Part shown: positions 57,091-64,000 of the stretch, piece after piece
Numbering within the stretch: position 1 is the stretch's first letter
Layout of the letters: each line of letters starts with the position of its first letter
Assembly: GCF_003990335.1 (NCBI RefSeq)
Contig: NZ_CP034683.1
Location: 1,254,501-1,318,500, forward strand
Source: Rheinheimera mangrovi
GTDB lineage: Bacteria; Pseudomonadota; Gammaproteobacteria; Enterobacterales; Alteromonadaceae
DNA: 64,000 bases
Reading direction: 5' to 3'
The notes under the pieces: generated by a model
The model's database searches: none
What the model was told of the DNA's origin: nothing
Seen by the model: the letters and a program-made list of their open reading frames with translations, nothing else
Translations under genes and position numbers: made by a program

Positions 57091-58857
57091 GTGAGATTTC
57101 TGAAAGTTTTTTGTGTGCTGATCATAATGAGCTGCTCTGCATACAGTTGGGCACAAGTGAATTATCAAATTAGTATCACTGAACCACAACATCATCTGGC
57201 ACAAGTTCGTGTTGAGTTTCAGGTTACAGAGGCAAAACCCCTGACCTTAATGCTGCCAGCCTGGCGCAGCGGTAAATATCAAATTCTGGATTTGGCCAAA
57301 GGAGTGACCGGCTTCAGCGCTATGGATGCTCAGGGTAAAGTTATCCCTTGGCAAAAAACCGAGAAAAGCAGTTGGACTTTAGAGCCAACAACAACGGGCA
57401 AAGTATTGGTGCAATACAGTGTTTATGCCAACGAGCTTGGTGAGCGTACCCGCCATATTGATGAAACTCATGCCTATATCAACTCCAGCGCATTTTTAAT
57501 GTTCAGCCATGAGCAAAAATCTCAAGCTGTGTCTGTGCAGTTAAATGTGCCACAGGGCTGGCGATCATTCTCAGGTATGGCTAAAGGGGATAACCAGCAT
57601 CAATTTGTCGCGGCTAATTATGATGTGTTGGCTGACTCTCCAATCGAAACTGGTATAAATCAGCATTTAACTTTTAGCGCCGATGGCCGTGATTATGAGT
57701 TGGTGATTTGGGGCGAAGGCAATTACAACGCCAACCAGATGCAAAAAGACTTAGAAAAACTGGTGCAGCAAACGGATGCTATCTGGCAGGGGTATCCTTA
57801 TCAGCGCTATGTTTTTATTGTGCATGCTACTGATGGCGCTCGCGGAGCCACAGAACATCTGAATTCTACTGTGATCCAAAGAGACAGGTTTACCTTCGGC
57901 AAAAGAGAAGACTATCTGGCGTTTTTAAGTACGGCCTCCCACGAGCTGGTGCATACCTGGAACGTAAAAGCTTATCGTCCGTCCGAATTAGTCCCTTATG
58001 ACTATCTGAATCCAAACTACAGCAGGTTGTTGTGGATTTCTGAAGGGTCCACCAGTTATTTCCAAAATCAGCTACTACTGCGCGCAGCTTTAATGAGCAA
58101 AGAAGAGTTTTACAAAGATCTGGCAAAACGGCTGGAGAAGTTCGTACATACACCGGGCCGTTTAGTGCAGTCGGTATCTGAAAGCAGCTTTGACAGCTGG
58201 ATTAGTTTAGGTGGCGATCATGGTACTAACTTTGGTGTGAACATTTACTCTGAAGGTTATATCGCCAGCTGGCTGATGGATGAGCTGATATTAAAACAGT
58301 CGGGCCGCAAAGCCAGCTACCGTGAACTGCATGATCAGCTGTATCAGCGATTTGGTAAAACCACAGCCTTTACTGCAAAAGACGTCATTGATATAGCGTC
58401 TGAACTGACCGGCGAAGACCAAAACCCATGGTGGCAGCAGCAGGTAGAACAGCCGCTGAACTTTGACATCGAAAAGTTGTTAGCCAGTTTTGGTCTGCAA
58501 TGGCAACAAGACAAAGAGCGCGAAATTTTCTCTGGAGTCTCAGCTGAAAACAAAGCTGGTTTTGCGCTGGTGAAAAAAGTAGAACGAGACAGTCCGGCCT
58601 GGAAGGCTGGTTTTACCTCTGAAGATTTGATAGTGGCAGTTAACGGTTTACAACTAAAAGCCGATTTGGCTGAGCGCTTAAAAGATTTCAAAGCGGGCGA
58701 CAAAGTACAAATCAGCTACTTCCGCCAGGGCCGTTTACAGCATCAACCTCTCGTTTTAGCTGATCAGGCCAAAGGCGCAGGCAAAGTAGTGCCTGTCGCT
58801 AAACCGAGCCGAGAGCAAAAAGCTATGCATAAGGCCTGGTTGGGTGTGGATTTATAG
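57091..58857 (+). CDS. Exported M61-family peptidase with PDZ domain
   Basis: Zinc metallopeptidase of 588 residues related to M61 glycyl aminopeptidases. It has a signal peptide (cleavage near AWAQ/SWAQ, residue about 21), an N-terminal beta-rich domain, a catalytic helix with HELVH at residues 284-288, a downstream zinc-ligand Glu318 in EGSTSYF, and a C-terminal PDZ domain (about 490-570, DSPAWKAGFTSEDLIVAVNGL). GTG 57091 is used because GGAGG lies seven bases upstream and the signal peptide starts there. The upstream ATG at 57058 is not supported. It probably trims peptides in the periplasm. Confidence 0.92.
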   Translation: MRFLKVFCVLIIMSCSAYSWAQVNYQISITEPQHHLAQVRVEFQVTEAKPLTLMLPAWRSGKYQILDLAKGVTGFSAMDAQGKVIPWQKTEKSSWTLEPTTTGKVLVQYSVYANELGERTRHIDETHAYINSSAFLMFSHEQKSQAVSVQLNVPQGWRSFSGMAKGDNQHQFVAANYDVLADSPIETGINQHLTFSADGRDYELVIWGEGNYNANQMQKDLEKLVQQTDAIWQGYPYQRYVFIVHATDGARGATEHLNSTVIQRDRFTFGKREDYLAFLSTASHELVHTWNVKAYRPSELVPYDYLNPNYSRLLWISEGSTSYFQNQLLLRAALMSKEEFYKDLAKRLEKFVHTPGRLVQSVSESSFDSWISLGGDHGTNFGVNIYSEGYIASWLMDELILKQSGRKASYRELHDQLYQRFGKTTAFTAKDVIDIASELTGEDQNPWWQQQVEQPLNFDIEKLLASFGLQWQQDKEREIFSGVSAENKAGFALVKKVERDSPAWKAGFTSEDLIVAVNGLQLKADLAERLKDFKAGDKVQISYFRQGRLQHQPLVLADQAKGAGKVVPVAKPSREQKAMHKAWLGVDL

Positions 58858-58865
58858 GGAAATAG

Positions 58866-58890
58866 TGGGGCGGGTTTTGTATCCGCCCGC
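58866..58890. repeat. Dispersed GC-rich palindromic repeat, short copy
   Basis: GGGGCGGG-TTTTGTAT-CCGCCCGC lies just past the M61 stop codon. Its reverse complement, with ATACAAAACCCGCCCC, resembles the core of the copies at 22852-22893 and 38959-39000. Confidence 0.55.
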
Positions 58891-58922
58891 TTGGTATTCA
58901 AGGCGTTTCGCCGCTGGCGAGG

Positions 58923-59097
58923 TACTTTCTTTTGCTTCGCCATAAGAAAGTATCCAAAGCTAGAAAGTGCAGGAAGCACTTTCTAACCGCCGAAGGCTAG
59001 CCCGCAGGTTGAATTACATGGATGTAATTCATAAAAGGCGACCCCAGGCCGCTGCGACAACGCTTGCGTTGAACAGCTTTAGCTGGCCCCGAAGGGG
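58923..59097. repeat. Multi-hairpin intergenic element
   Basis: Five perfect short inverted repeats follow one another. TACTTTCTT/AAGAAAGTA is at 58923-58952. TAGAAAGTGC/GCACTTTCTA is at 58961-58985. GAATTACAT/ATGTAATTC is at 59011-59030. CAACGC/GCGTTG is at 59058-59071, inside a GCTG/CAGC pair. CCCC/GGGG is at 59087-59097. No gene is embedded. The density suggests a structured RNA, a composite repeat or a recombination-prone element. Confidence 0.7.
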
Positions 59098-59519
59098 TAC
59101 GAACGAAGTGAGTATAATTCAGCGTCCTAATGGGTATTTGGTGCCAGTAGTTGATTATGATCTTTTTTGATGGACTGCAAAGAGCTAAATGAGGCATCGG
59201 GGCACATCGCAAGACCTGACCCTTTGCGTTGTTTTGTTGCTAACTACAGTGGTTTCCGTACGTGATAAGTACATCTGGTTGGCTCAAGAGTCTCGAAAGT
59301 CTCTGTTCGAGCACAGACTTCTCATACAAGCACCGAAATAATTAGCGGTATGAACATTTGAGTTAGAAAATGGCTGTAAAGATTGTTATTTTCGCTTGCC
59401 AGTCCTTAGCTACTAAGCCCGTATAATGAACGATAAGAATAAGCTTGTGCCACAGAATGGAAATCAAGCTTTGACTCTACTGCGTCACTTTGGGGGGCAA
59501 TAAAACTCACCCCCACTTA
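59098..59519. other. Gene-free stretch between the hairpin element and queF
   Basis: I see no coding frame. A TATAAT hexamer at 59422-59427 lacks a good -35. A TGGGGG/CCCCCA inverted repeat lies at 59491-59515, just past the queF stop. A small rightward RNA between them cannot be excluded. The paired AGTCT/AGACT segment near 59290-59315 is weak. Confidence 0.45.
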
Positions 59520-60359
59520 TTACTGCCGTGTTAAGCGTAAATTCGGCTGGTCACAAGGTTCACTGGAACGCAGTGGATTGATATCCAGGCCGCCTCTTCT
59601 GGTGTAGCGGGCGTAGACCATCAGAAATTCGGGCTGACACAAATTCCATAAGTCCAGATAAATCCGCTCTACACATTGCTCGTGAAATTCATTGTGGCTT
59701 CTGAAACTAATCAGGTACTTCAGCAAAGATGCATGATCCACAGCTTTGCCTTTGTAATGAATATAGACACTGGCCCAGTCGGGCTGAGAAGTGATTAAGC
59801 AGTTGGATTTGAGCAAATGCGAATGCAGCTTTTCGTCGACCACAGCCCCTGTTGGGTTTAGTTGCAACAACTCTGGTTTGTAGTCGTAGTGCTCTACTTC
59901 AATATCTAAATCGTCAATACAGCGGCCTGGTAACCAGGTGGGCTGAAAGGCGGTCAGCTCGTTGACGTTATGCAAAGTCACCTGCACAGGGCCACCGGCA
60001 CAGGCCGATAAATCGGTTTTCATAGTGCGGTAGAGCTGGCTGATATCGGCAAATTTGCTTTGATTTAAACTGTTTAAATAGAGTTTAAAGGACTTGGACT
60101 CGATCAGATTAGGTGTATCAAAAGGCACTACAAAAGTAGCGAGCGCCACCATAGGTTTGCCTTTTGGTGTCAGCCAAGACAGCTCGTAGCCGTGCCAGGT
60201 GTCCTGTCCAACAAAAGGTAACTCAGCGTCTAAACCTATAGCCTGACGGCCTAAAGTGCGTGGCACAGCCTGCAATAATTCAGGACTGTACTGATCAATA
60301 TAAGCAGTGGCCTGACCTAAGGTCAGTCCCGCCAATTGCTCTGTCTGTATTTTTGTCAT
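59520..60359 (-). CDS. queF: NADPH-dependent 7-cyano-7-deazaguanine reductase
   Basis: Reduces preQ0 to preQ1 in queuosine synthesis. At 279 residues it is the long, duplicated type of gammaproteobacteria. The active-site Cys lies in LKSNCLITSQPDWASVYIHYKG, the substrate-binding Glu in SFRSHNEFHEQCVERIYLD, and the NADPH-binding ESKSFKLYLNSLNQ motif is present. The start ATG has an AAGG-type site. It is divergent from syd, as in E. coli. Confidence 0.96.
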   Translation of the reverse strand: MTKIQTEQLAGLTLGQATAYIDQYSPELLQAVPRTLGRQAIGLDAELPFVGQDTWHGYELSWLTPKGKPMVALATFVVPFDTPNLIESKSFKLYLNSLNQSKFADISQLYRTMKTDLSACAGGPVQVTLHNVNELTAFQPTWLPGRCIDDLDIEVEHYDYKPELLQLNPTGAVVDEKLHSHLLKSNCLITSQPDWASVYIHYKGKAVDHASLLKYLISFRSHNEFHEQCVERIYLDLWNLCQPEFLMVYARYTRRGGLDINPLRSSEPCDQPNLRLTRQ

Positions 60360-60477
60360 AGAGCCTTCTTAGAGGAAGCTATAGCGATATTGATTACGTC
60401 TTGTCACACCAATGACTTGGGAATATAGCCGCAACCAAGTTAGAATGGCGGCAATTTTAGCACAGAAGCGAATCACC

Positions 60478-61005
60478 ATGCCGGGCCAATTCCATCAGCA
60501 ATTTGCACAATTTGTAGCGTCTTATCAGCAAAAACACCCAGAACTGCTCAGTTGGGCCGACCCTGAACAAGTTTCTCCTTGCCAGTATGGGGATGTGGTG
60601 GACGGAGAAGTCCATTGGCATCCAGTAAAAGCCGATCCAGCTTTGGACTTGTCCAAAACCCAACAGGCGCTGGAACTTGAGTTCCCGCCTCAATTGATTG
60701 AGTTTTACACCAGCCATTTTGGTGGCGGATTAAAGGTTCGCCATGAAAGAGGTGAACTTGAGTTATTGATGAGTTGGCATCAGGCTGATTTCGAGCGGTT
60801 GCAGCAAAATATCATTGCCCATATATTGATGAAAAGACGCTTAAAGCAGCGCGACACTGTATTTATTGCTGCCACTGATCACGACGATTATTTAGTCTCG
60901 GTATTAGTGGCGACAGGCGAAGTTTATCTGGAGAAAGTAGGGATGGAAGTCAAAGAGCTGCTGGCAACTGACTTAGCCACCTTTTTACAGCAGCTAAGTT
61001 TCTGA
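60478..61005 (+). CDS. syd: SecY-interacting protein Syd
   Basis: Cytoplasmic protein of 175 residues that binds SecY and may check translocon integrity. Typical parts are DPEQVSPCQYGDVVDGEVHWHPV, LDLSKTQQALELEFPPQLIEFYTSHFGG and the C-terminal TGEVYLEKVGMEVKELLATDLATFL. The frame opens at 60412, but ATG 60478 starts where family members start and is preferred, with a weak ribosome site. It is divergent from queF, matching E. coli gene order. Confidence 0.9.
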   Translation: MPGQFHQQFAQFVASYQQKHPELLSWADPEQVSPCQYGDVVDGEVHWHPVKADPALDLSKTQQALELEFPPQLIEFYTSHFGGGLKVRHERGELELLMSWHQADFERLQQNIIAHILMKRRLKQRDTVFIAATDHDDYLVSVLVATGEVYLEKVGMEVKELLATDLATFLQQLSF

Positions 61006-61011
61006 GCTGAT

Positions 61012-61788
61012 TCAGGGCTGGCAGTCAAAAGCTATATTGGATAAGAGCTGGCAAGGTACACAGCAAAAATCAAACAAGCCATGCCAACTTTGACCCAGTT
61101 TCCAGTCTGAACCGCAGGATGGGCATTTTTTCTCTGCATCCAGCTCGCAGTTATCGCTGCTGCCGCTGTAAAGATAATAATAAACTGGCTTGTTCAGCTC
61201 GTTACTTAAAGCTCTGGCCTGTTTATAGCCTTGCTGATTTAAAGCACTGTAAAATCCCTGCACACTTTGTTCGGCACTTTTAAACAGCACCCTTGCTTGC
61301 TGCATCTGAATTTCATCCAAAGCCTGATACTGCAATTGCCAGCGCACTAAAGACTCAAAATCTTCACCGCTGGTACGGCCCACTTTATACAAAGGCACTG
61401 GCGCAAAATGTTCTGCGCAGTACAGCACTGAGTTGGTTGCAGAGAAACTACAGAACAAAATCAACGCCTGATGACTGGGGCATGGATCTGTATGGTTGGA
61501 CATCAAATCATCACCCAGAATGCTGAGTCTGGGGTAACTTAAACCCGCTTGTTGTAATAGCTCCAAGGCAGTGAGCCCAGCTTGGCTGTGTGACTTTTTG
61601 TCTAAAGCATCAGACTGCGGCAGCACCACTCGACTAAAAAAGCTGTCTTTCGCCTGATAAGTTGGGAATTCGCGGCCTAAAATCTGGCCCTGAAAAATCA
61701 GTTTTTCCAGATAATAGCGAATACCTTTTTCTGCTGCAGCAAAGCTGGTATCGGCAATAATTTTAAATTCCAGCTCAGCAACTAACAT
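61012..61788 (-). CDS. DUF2310 zinc-ribbon protein
   Basis: Protein of 258 residues. The N-terminal part is of unknown fold (DUF2310: YRYYLEKLIFQGQILGREFP-like block, LGDDLMSNHTDPC). The C-terminal zinc ribbon has two Cys pairs (CPSCGSDW and CCVPCQLLSNI). It is likely a nucleic-acid or protein-binding zinc protein. The activity is not known. Its ATG overlaps the stop of the small upstream gene (TGATG), so translation is coupled. Confidence 0.85.
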   Translation of the reverse strand: MLVAELEFKIIADTSFAAAEKGIRYYLEKLIFQGQILGREFPTYQAKDSFFSRVVLPQSDALDKKSHSQAGLTALELLQQAGLSYPRLSILGDDLMSNHTDPCPSHQALILFCSFSATNSVLYCAEHFAPVPLYKVGRTSGEDFESLVRWQLQYQALDEIQMQQARVLFKSAEQSVQGFYSALNQQGYKQARALSNELNKPVYYYLYSGSSDNCELDAEKKCPSCGSDWKLGQSWHGLFDFCCVPCQLLSNIAFDCQP

Positions 61789-62075
61789 CAGATCCCCAGT
61801 TTTTTAATGATCAGATCAAGTTTGGCTTCGATACGAGCCAGGTCTGCTTTGATATCAGAAGACACCTGCGGTTCGGGTAGAGGTTGTGATTCAGGTGCTG
61901 GTTCTGATTGTAGGGGCACTGCACCATTACGCCATGCCTGATAAGCCTGCAATAAAGCCGGGCTCATAGTAGCAGTACCTAAGCGGGCCTTAACCAGAGC
62001 CAAGCTGGGCTCTTTGCCTTCTTGTTGCAGTTGAGCTGCAATTTTTGCCACTTGTTGGCTGAGTTGTTCCATCAT
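61788..62075 (-). CDS. Small protein with KfrA-like helical N-terminus
   Basis: About 95 residues. The N-terminal segment VAKIAAQLQQEGKEPSLALVKARLG resembles the start of KfrA-type DNA-binding domains (helix, Gly, P-[ST], then V-[RK]-x2-LG). A Pro/Glu/Gln linker and a C-terminal amphipathic coiled coil follow (DIKADLARIEAKLDLIIKKLG). It may bind DNA and oligomerise (inference). GTG 62090, ATG 62075 and ATG 62072 are possible starts. None has a strong ribosome site. It is coupled to the zinc-ribbon gene by a one-base overlap. Confidence 0.7.
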   Translation of the reverse strand: MMEQLSQQVAKIAAQLQQEGKEPSLALVKARLGTATMSPALLQAYQAWRNGAVPLQSEPAPESQPLPEPQVSSDIKADLARIEAKLDLIIKKLGI

Positions 62076-62200
62076 TTTCTTTAGTTTCACTAAAATTTAG
62101 TGAAATTTACCACCTAAGTTGTTCCTACCACTAGTGTGATTTTGTAAGTTATTGTTATTTAACGATTTTAAAAGTTGGCCCCAGTTTTGCTTTTAGCTAT

Positions 62201-62228
62201 CAACAAGTTAAAACCAACAAGTTAAAAC
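62201..62228 (+). repeat. Perfect tandem 14-bp duplication in a 5-prime leader
   Basis: CAACAAGTTAAAAC occurs twice with no gap, ending four bases before the AAGGG ribosome site of the DUF3192 lipoprotein gene. It could be an operator pair, an RNA leader element or a simple slippage product. Confidence 0.8.
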
Positions 62229-62243
62229 TCTAAGGGAAAAGCA

Positions 62244-62612
62244 ATGAATTATTTAAAGGTATTAACAGTAGCAACAGCCTTGATGGCGTTATCTGGTTGT
62301 GTGGTGGCAATAGGTGACAATGACGACCATGACGGCGGCAATAATTCGTCATGGAAAAAAGCGCAAAAATTAAATAATCAGGTGATTAGTCAATTAAATC
62401 TGGGCGCGGAATTAGCTTCAGTGCGTGGCCAGTTAGGTACACCAGATTTCAGTGAATCATTCCGTGACGCAGGCAACGAAACTGTAGTGCTGTTTTACCG
62501 CACTCATCATGAGCACAGTGACGGCGAAACCAGCAAAGACGAATGCACTCCATTGGTATTTAAAAATGGCGTGTTAACGGGCTGGGGCGATAAGGCCTAT
62601 CGTCAGTTGTAA
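62244..62612 (+). CDS. DUF3192 lipoprotein
   Basis: Lipoprotein of 122 residues. The leader ends in the lipobox LSGC (Cys19), followed by an Asp/His/Gly-rich stretch (GDNDDHDGGNN) that could bind metal. The DUF3192 domain has VISQLNLGAELASVRGQLGTPDFSES and VLFYRTHHEHSDGETSKDECTPLVFKNG. It is clearly paralogous to the protein at 52523. The BamE/SmpA-like pattern (short lipoprotein, helix then strands) is inference. A single-gene unit with a very strong terminator. Confidence 0.87.
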   Translation: MNYLKVLTVATALMALSGCVVAIGDNDDHDGGNNSSWKKAQKLNNQVISQLNLGAELASVRGQLGTPDFSESFRDAGNETVVLFYRTHHEHSDGETSKDECTPLVFKNGVLTGWGDKAYRQL

Positions 62613-62626
62613 CAATCCCTGGAGTA

Positions 62627-62664
62627 GGGAGACCTTGCCAAATTGGCAAGGTCTCCCTTTTTTT
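62627..62664 (+). terminator. Very strong terminator after DUF3192 lipoprotein
   Basis: Perfect 14-bp stem GGGAGACCTTGCCA/TGGCAAGGTCTCCC with an AAT loop, followed by seven T. It lies 14 bases past the stop codon. Confidence 0.97.
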
Positions 62665-62683
62665 AACACAATTCAGCAGTTTG

Positions 62684-62911
62684 TTATCGCAACAGTACGT
62701 TTAGCTGATCAATAACGTCAGACCAGTCTGCATCCTGTTTTAAATTCTCTGTTAAAAAACTGGCTTGTGCATCAGTCCAAAAGGATGCCTGAGCCAAAGA
62801 CATGTCAGCCGGAATTTTATGACTAGCGACAAAAGCTTTGATAGCCGATGGGCTGTTGTCCAGACCGAGCTGAGCAAACAAAGTGGCCATGTCATGTGTG
62901 GTCATATCCAT
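62684..62911 (-). CDS. DUF2789 family protein
   Basis: Cytoplasmic helical protein of 75 residues recognised as DUF2789 (LFAQLGLDNSPSAIKAFVASHKIPADMSLAQASFWTDAQASFL). It is a common small protein in marine gammaproteobacteria with no known role. AAGGAG lies eight bases before the ATG. Confidence 0.87.
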   Translation of the reverse strand: MDMTTHDMATLFAQLGLDNSPSAIKAFVASHKIPADMSLAQASFWTDAQASFLTENLKQDADWSDVIDQLNVLLR

Positions 62912-63030
62912 AATAAACTCCTTGGGTTATGTCTGTTAACTATAGTTGTCTGGCCAGGTCTCTGCATTGGCAATCTGCGGTCTGGCTGCTATGTTGATAC
63001 TCAAACTAGAATAAATCACAGAGATACATC

Positions 63031-63690
63031 ATGCCAAATCAACCCGCTCTTGATCTGAACCAGCTTAAAGCACAGTTGTTAACCCCTGATGAATTGAAAT
63101 TAGCCGCCTCCCTGTTATATCAGTCTTATCATGACGATCCTGTGTTTATGGATATCTTTCAGGCTGAAAAAAGCGACTATGAACAACGATTAAGAGCTGC
63201 TATTCGGGAAGAGCTGAATGTATTCTGGCAGGAAGAACAGCCTGTGATAGGTATTTTTATTGAGCAGCAGCTATTAGGTGTGGCTTGTGTCACAGAGCCT
63301 GGTTCTAAATTGAGTGGCGACAGATTCTGGCATTGGCGCTTAAAAATGTTACTGACAGCAGGCTATGTATCTACCAGGCAATTATTAGAAAAAGAGCAGC
63401 GTATTCATGCAGCTATGCCGGTACAGCATTACCATATGCTGGCCTTCATTGCCATTTCACCTAAGTACCAGCATTTGGGCTTAGGGCATTATCTGATGCA
63501 TGCGGTGGATTCGATCGTAGAGCAAAATCCGGCTTCTTTGGGCATAGGTGTTTTCGTCACGCTGGAGAAAAATAAAGCCTTTTTTAGTGCTGATCATTAT
63601 CAGCAAGTGACAGAGTTGAATTTCAGCAAGGTCAAAGGTAGTTTAATGTTCAGACCAAGACAAAGCAGTCCTTTAACGCTAGTGGAGTAA
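63031..63690 (+). CDS. GNAT-family acetyltransferase
   Basis: Acetyltransferase-fold protein of 219 residues. The acetyl-CoA pyrophosphate-binding region is the HMLAFIAISPKYQHLGLGHYLMHAVD segment (residues about 132-157), with Q-x-x-G-L-G close to the family Q/R-x-x-G-x-G/A. The N-terminal half resembles proteins that acetylate amines or act on amino-acid-like substrates, but no target can be named. The ribosome site is weak. The DUF962 gene follows seven bases after the stop. Confidence 0.85.
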   Translation: MPNQPALDLNQLKAQLLTPDELKLAASLLYQSYHDDPVFMDIFQAEKSDYEQRLRAAIREELNVFWQEEQPVIGIFIEQQLLGVACVTEPGSKLSGDRFWHWRLKMLLTAGYVSTRQLLEKEQRIHAAMPVQHYHMLAFIAISPKYQHLGLGHYLMHAVDSIVEQNPASLGIGVFVTLEKNKAFFSADHYQQVTELNFSKVKGSLMFRPRQSSPLTLVE

Positions 63691-63697
63691 GCAACTG

Positions 63698-64000
63698 ATG
63701 TCCGGCTTTCATAGTTTTTCCGAGTTTTACCCTTATTATTTATCTGAACATAAAGACCCCGTTTGCCGCCGCTTGCATTACATTGGCTCAACTTTAGTGC
63801 TGGCGATTCTGGTTAGCCTGATGCTGACCGGCTTATGGGGCTATTGGTGGCTGATGTTAGTAGCGGGTTATGGCTTTGCCTGGGTGGGCCACTTTAAATT
63901 TGAACATAACAAACCCGCCACCTTTAAATATCCGTTTTATAGTCTGGCGGCAGATTGGGTGATGTATAAAGACTTTCTGACCGGGCAACTGGAGCAGAAA
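63698..64000 (+). CDS. DUF962 (Mpo1-like) membrane protein, cut by window end
   Basis: Partial gene: 101 codons are present and the frame is still open at the edge. The product starts MSGFHSFSEFYPYYLSEHKD and has the family His motifs (RRLHYIGST and GHFKFEHNKPATF) around two membrane helices. Yeast Mpo1 of this family is an iron-dependent dioxygenase in 2-hydroxy fatty acid alpha-oxidation. The bacterial role is unproven. GGAG lies upstream of the ATG, at the end of the preceding GNAT gene, so the two are probably co-transcribed. Confidence 0.87.
   Translation, partial: MSGFHSFSEFYPYYLSEHKDPVCRRLHYIGSTLVLAILVSLMLTGLWGYWWLMLVAGYGFAWVGHFKFEHNKPATFKYPFYSLAADWVMYKDFLTGQLEQK

Noticed and set aside
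58967..59170. 67-codon frame across the multi-hairpin element
   Set aside because: It runs through several perfect inverted repeats, and its residues follow the repeat sequence rather than any protein pattern.
59098..59519. tRNA or known small RNA
   Set aside because: No cloverleaf, T-loop or conserved small-RNA motif was found; the -10-like TATAAT has no matching -35.

Overview
The window comes from a gammaproteobacterial chromosome, most like an Alteromonadales/Chromatiaceae relative of Rheinheimera or Alishewanella. Four things point there: ArcA/ArcB signalling, gcvA-ygdD-rlmM and mutY-yggX synteny shared with E. coli, divergent queF/syd, and many DUF families typical of marine gammaproteobacteria (DUF3192, DUF2789, DUF2310, DUF3293, DUF2804, DUF2805). 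The genus is inference. I see no rRNA, tRNA, CRISPR array, prophage or insertion sequence, so this is mostly core chromosome with small accessory pockets.

Layout. 0.3-4.8 kb: an alanine/sodium symporter, an acetyltransferase, and an MFS exporter divergent from a LysR regulator. 5.0-7.8 kb: an M14-type peptidase translationally coupled to an alpha/beta hydrolase, then an exported retropepsin-like protein. 7.8-10.3 kb: aceK and tapT. 10.5-13 kb: a GC-richer pair, a membrane-anchored DJ-1/PfpI protein and a lipoprotein aspartyl protease with a PDZ domain. 13.2-14.7 kb: qmcA/nfeD. 14.7-22.7 kb: an EAL phosphodiesterase, a lipoprotein hydrolase, a double cupin, DUF2805/DUF2804 and prpE. 22.9-28.8 kb: gltBD, with a HexR-like site far upstream. 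29.3-30.2 kb: folE2. 30.4-36.1 kb: an iadA-like gene, a YfcC-type carrier and a TonB-dependent receptor, read here as a peptide-uptake locus.

36.5-41.5 kb: arcB and arcA are convergent neighbours, followed by an orphan sensor kinase. 41.6-45.7 kb: DUF3293, rsmC-trmB, mutY-yggX. 45.7-48.8 kb: gcvA-hydrolase-ygdD-rlmM. 48.8-50.6 kb: a glutathione transferase and an NAD-type isocitrate dehydrogenase. 50.7-56.7 kb: a tight five-gene leftward unit, diguanylate cyclase-ppnN-xni-DUF3192-degenerate HDOD protein. 57.1-58.9 kb: an M61 peptidase, followed by an unusual multi-hairpin intergenic element. 59.5-64 kb: queF/syd, a zinc-ribbon protein with a small partner, a second DUF3192 lipoprotein, DUF2789, an acetyltransferase and a DUF962 gene cut by the window edge.

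The observations most worth a second look are these. The isoaspartyl dipeptidase homologue has substitutions at metal-centre positions and sits in a receptor-carrier-enzyme locus. The arcA promoter carries twin TTGTTAACAA palindromes, one overlapping the -35. A 15-bp HexR-type palindrome lies upstream of gltBD. The cyclase/HDOD operon encloses nucleotide-metabolism genes. A run of hairpins at 58.9-59.1 kb and a dispersed GC-rich palindromic repeat are unexplained. A terminator near 56.77 kb has no recognised gene feeding it. I found no clear defence system or biosynthetic cluster.
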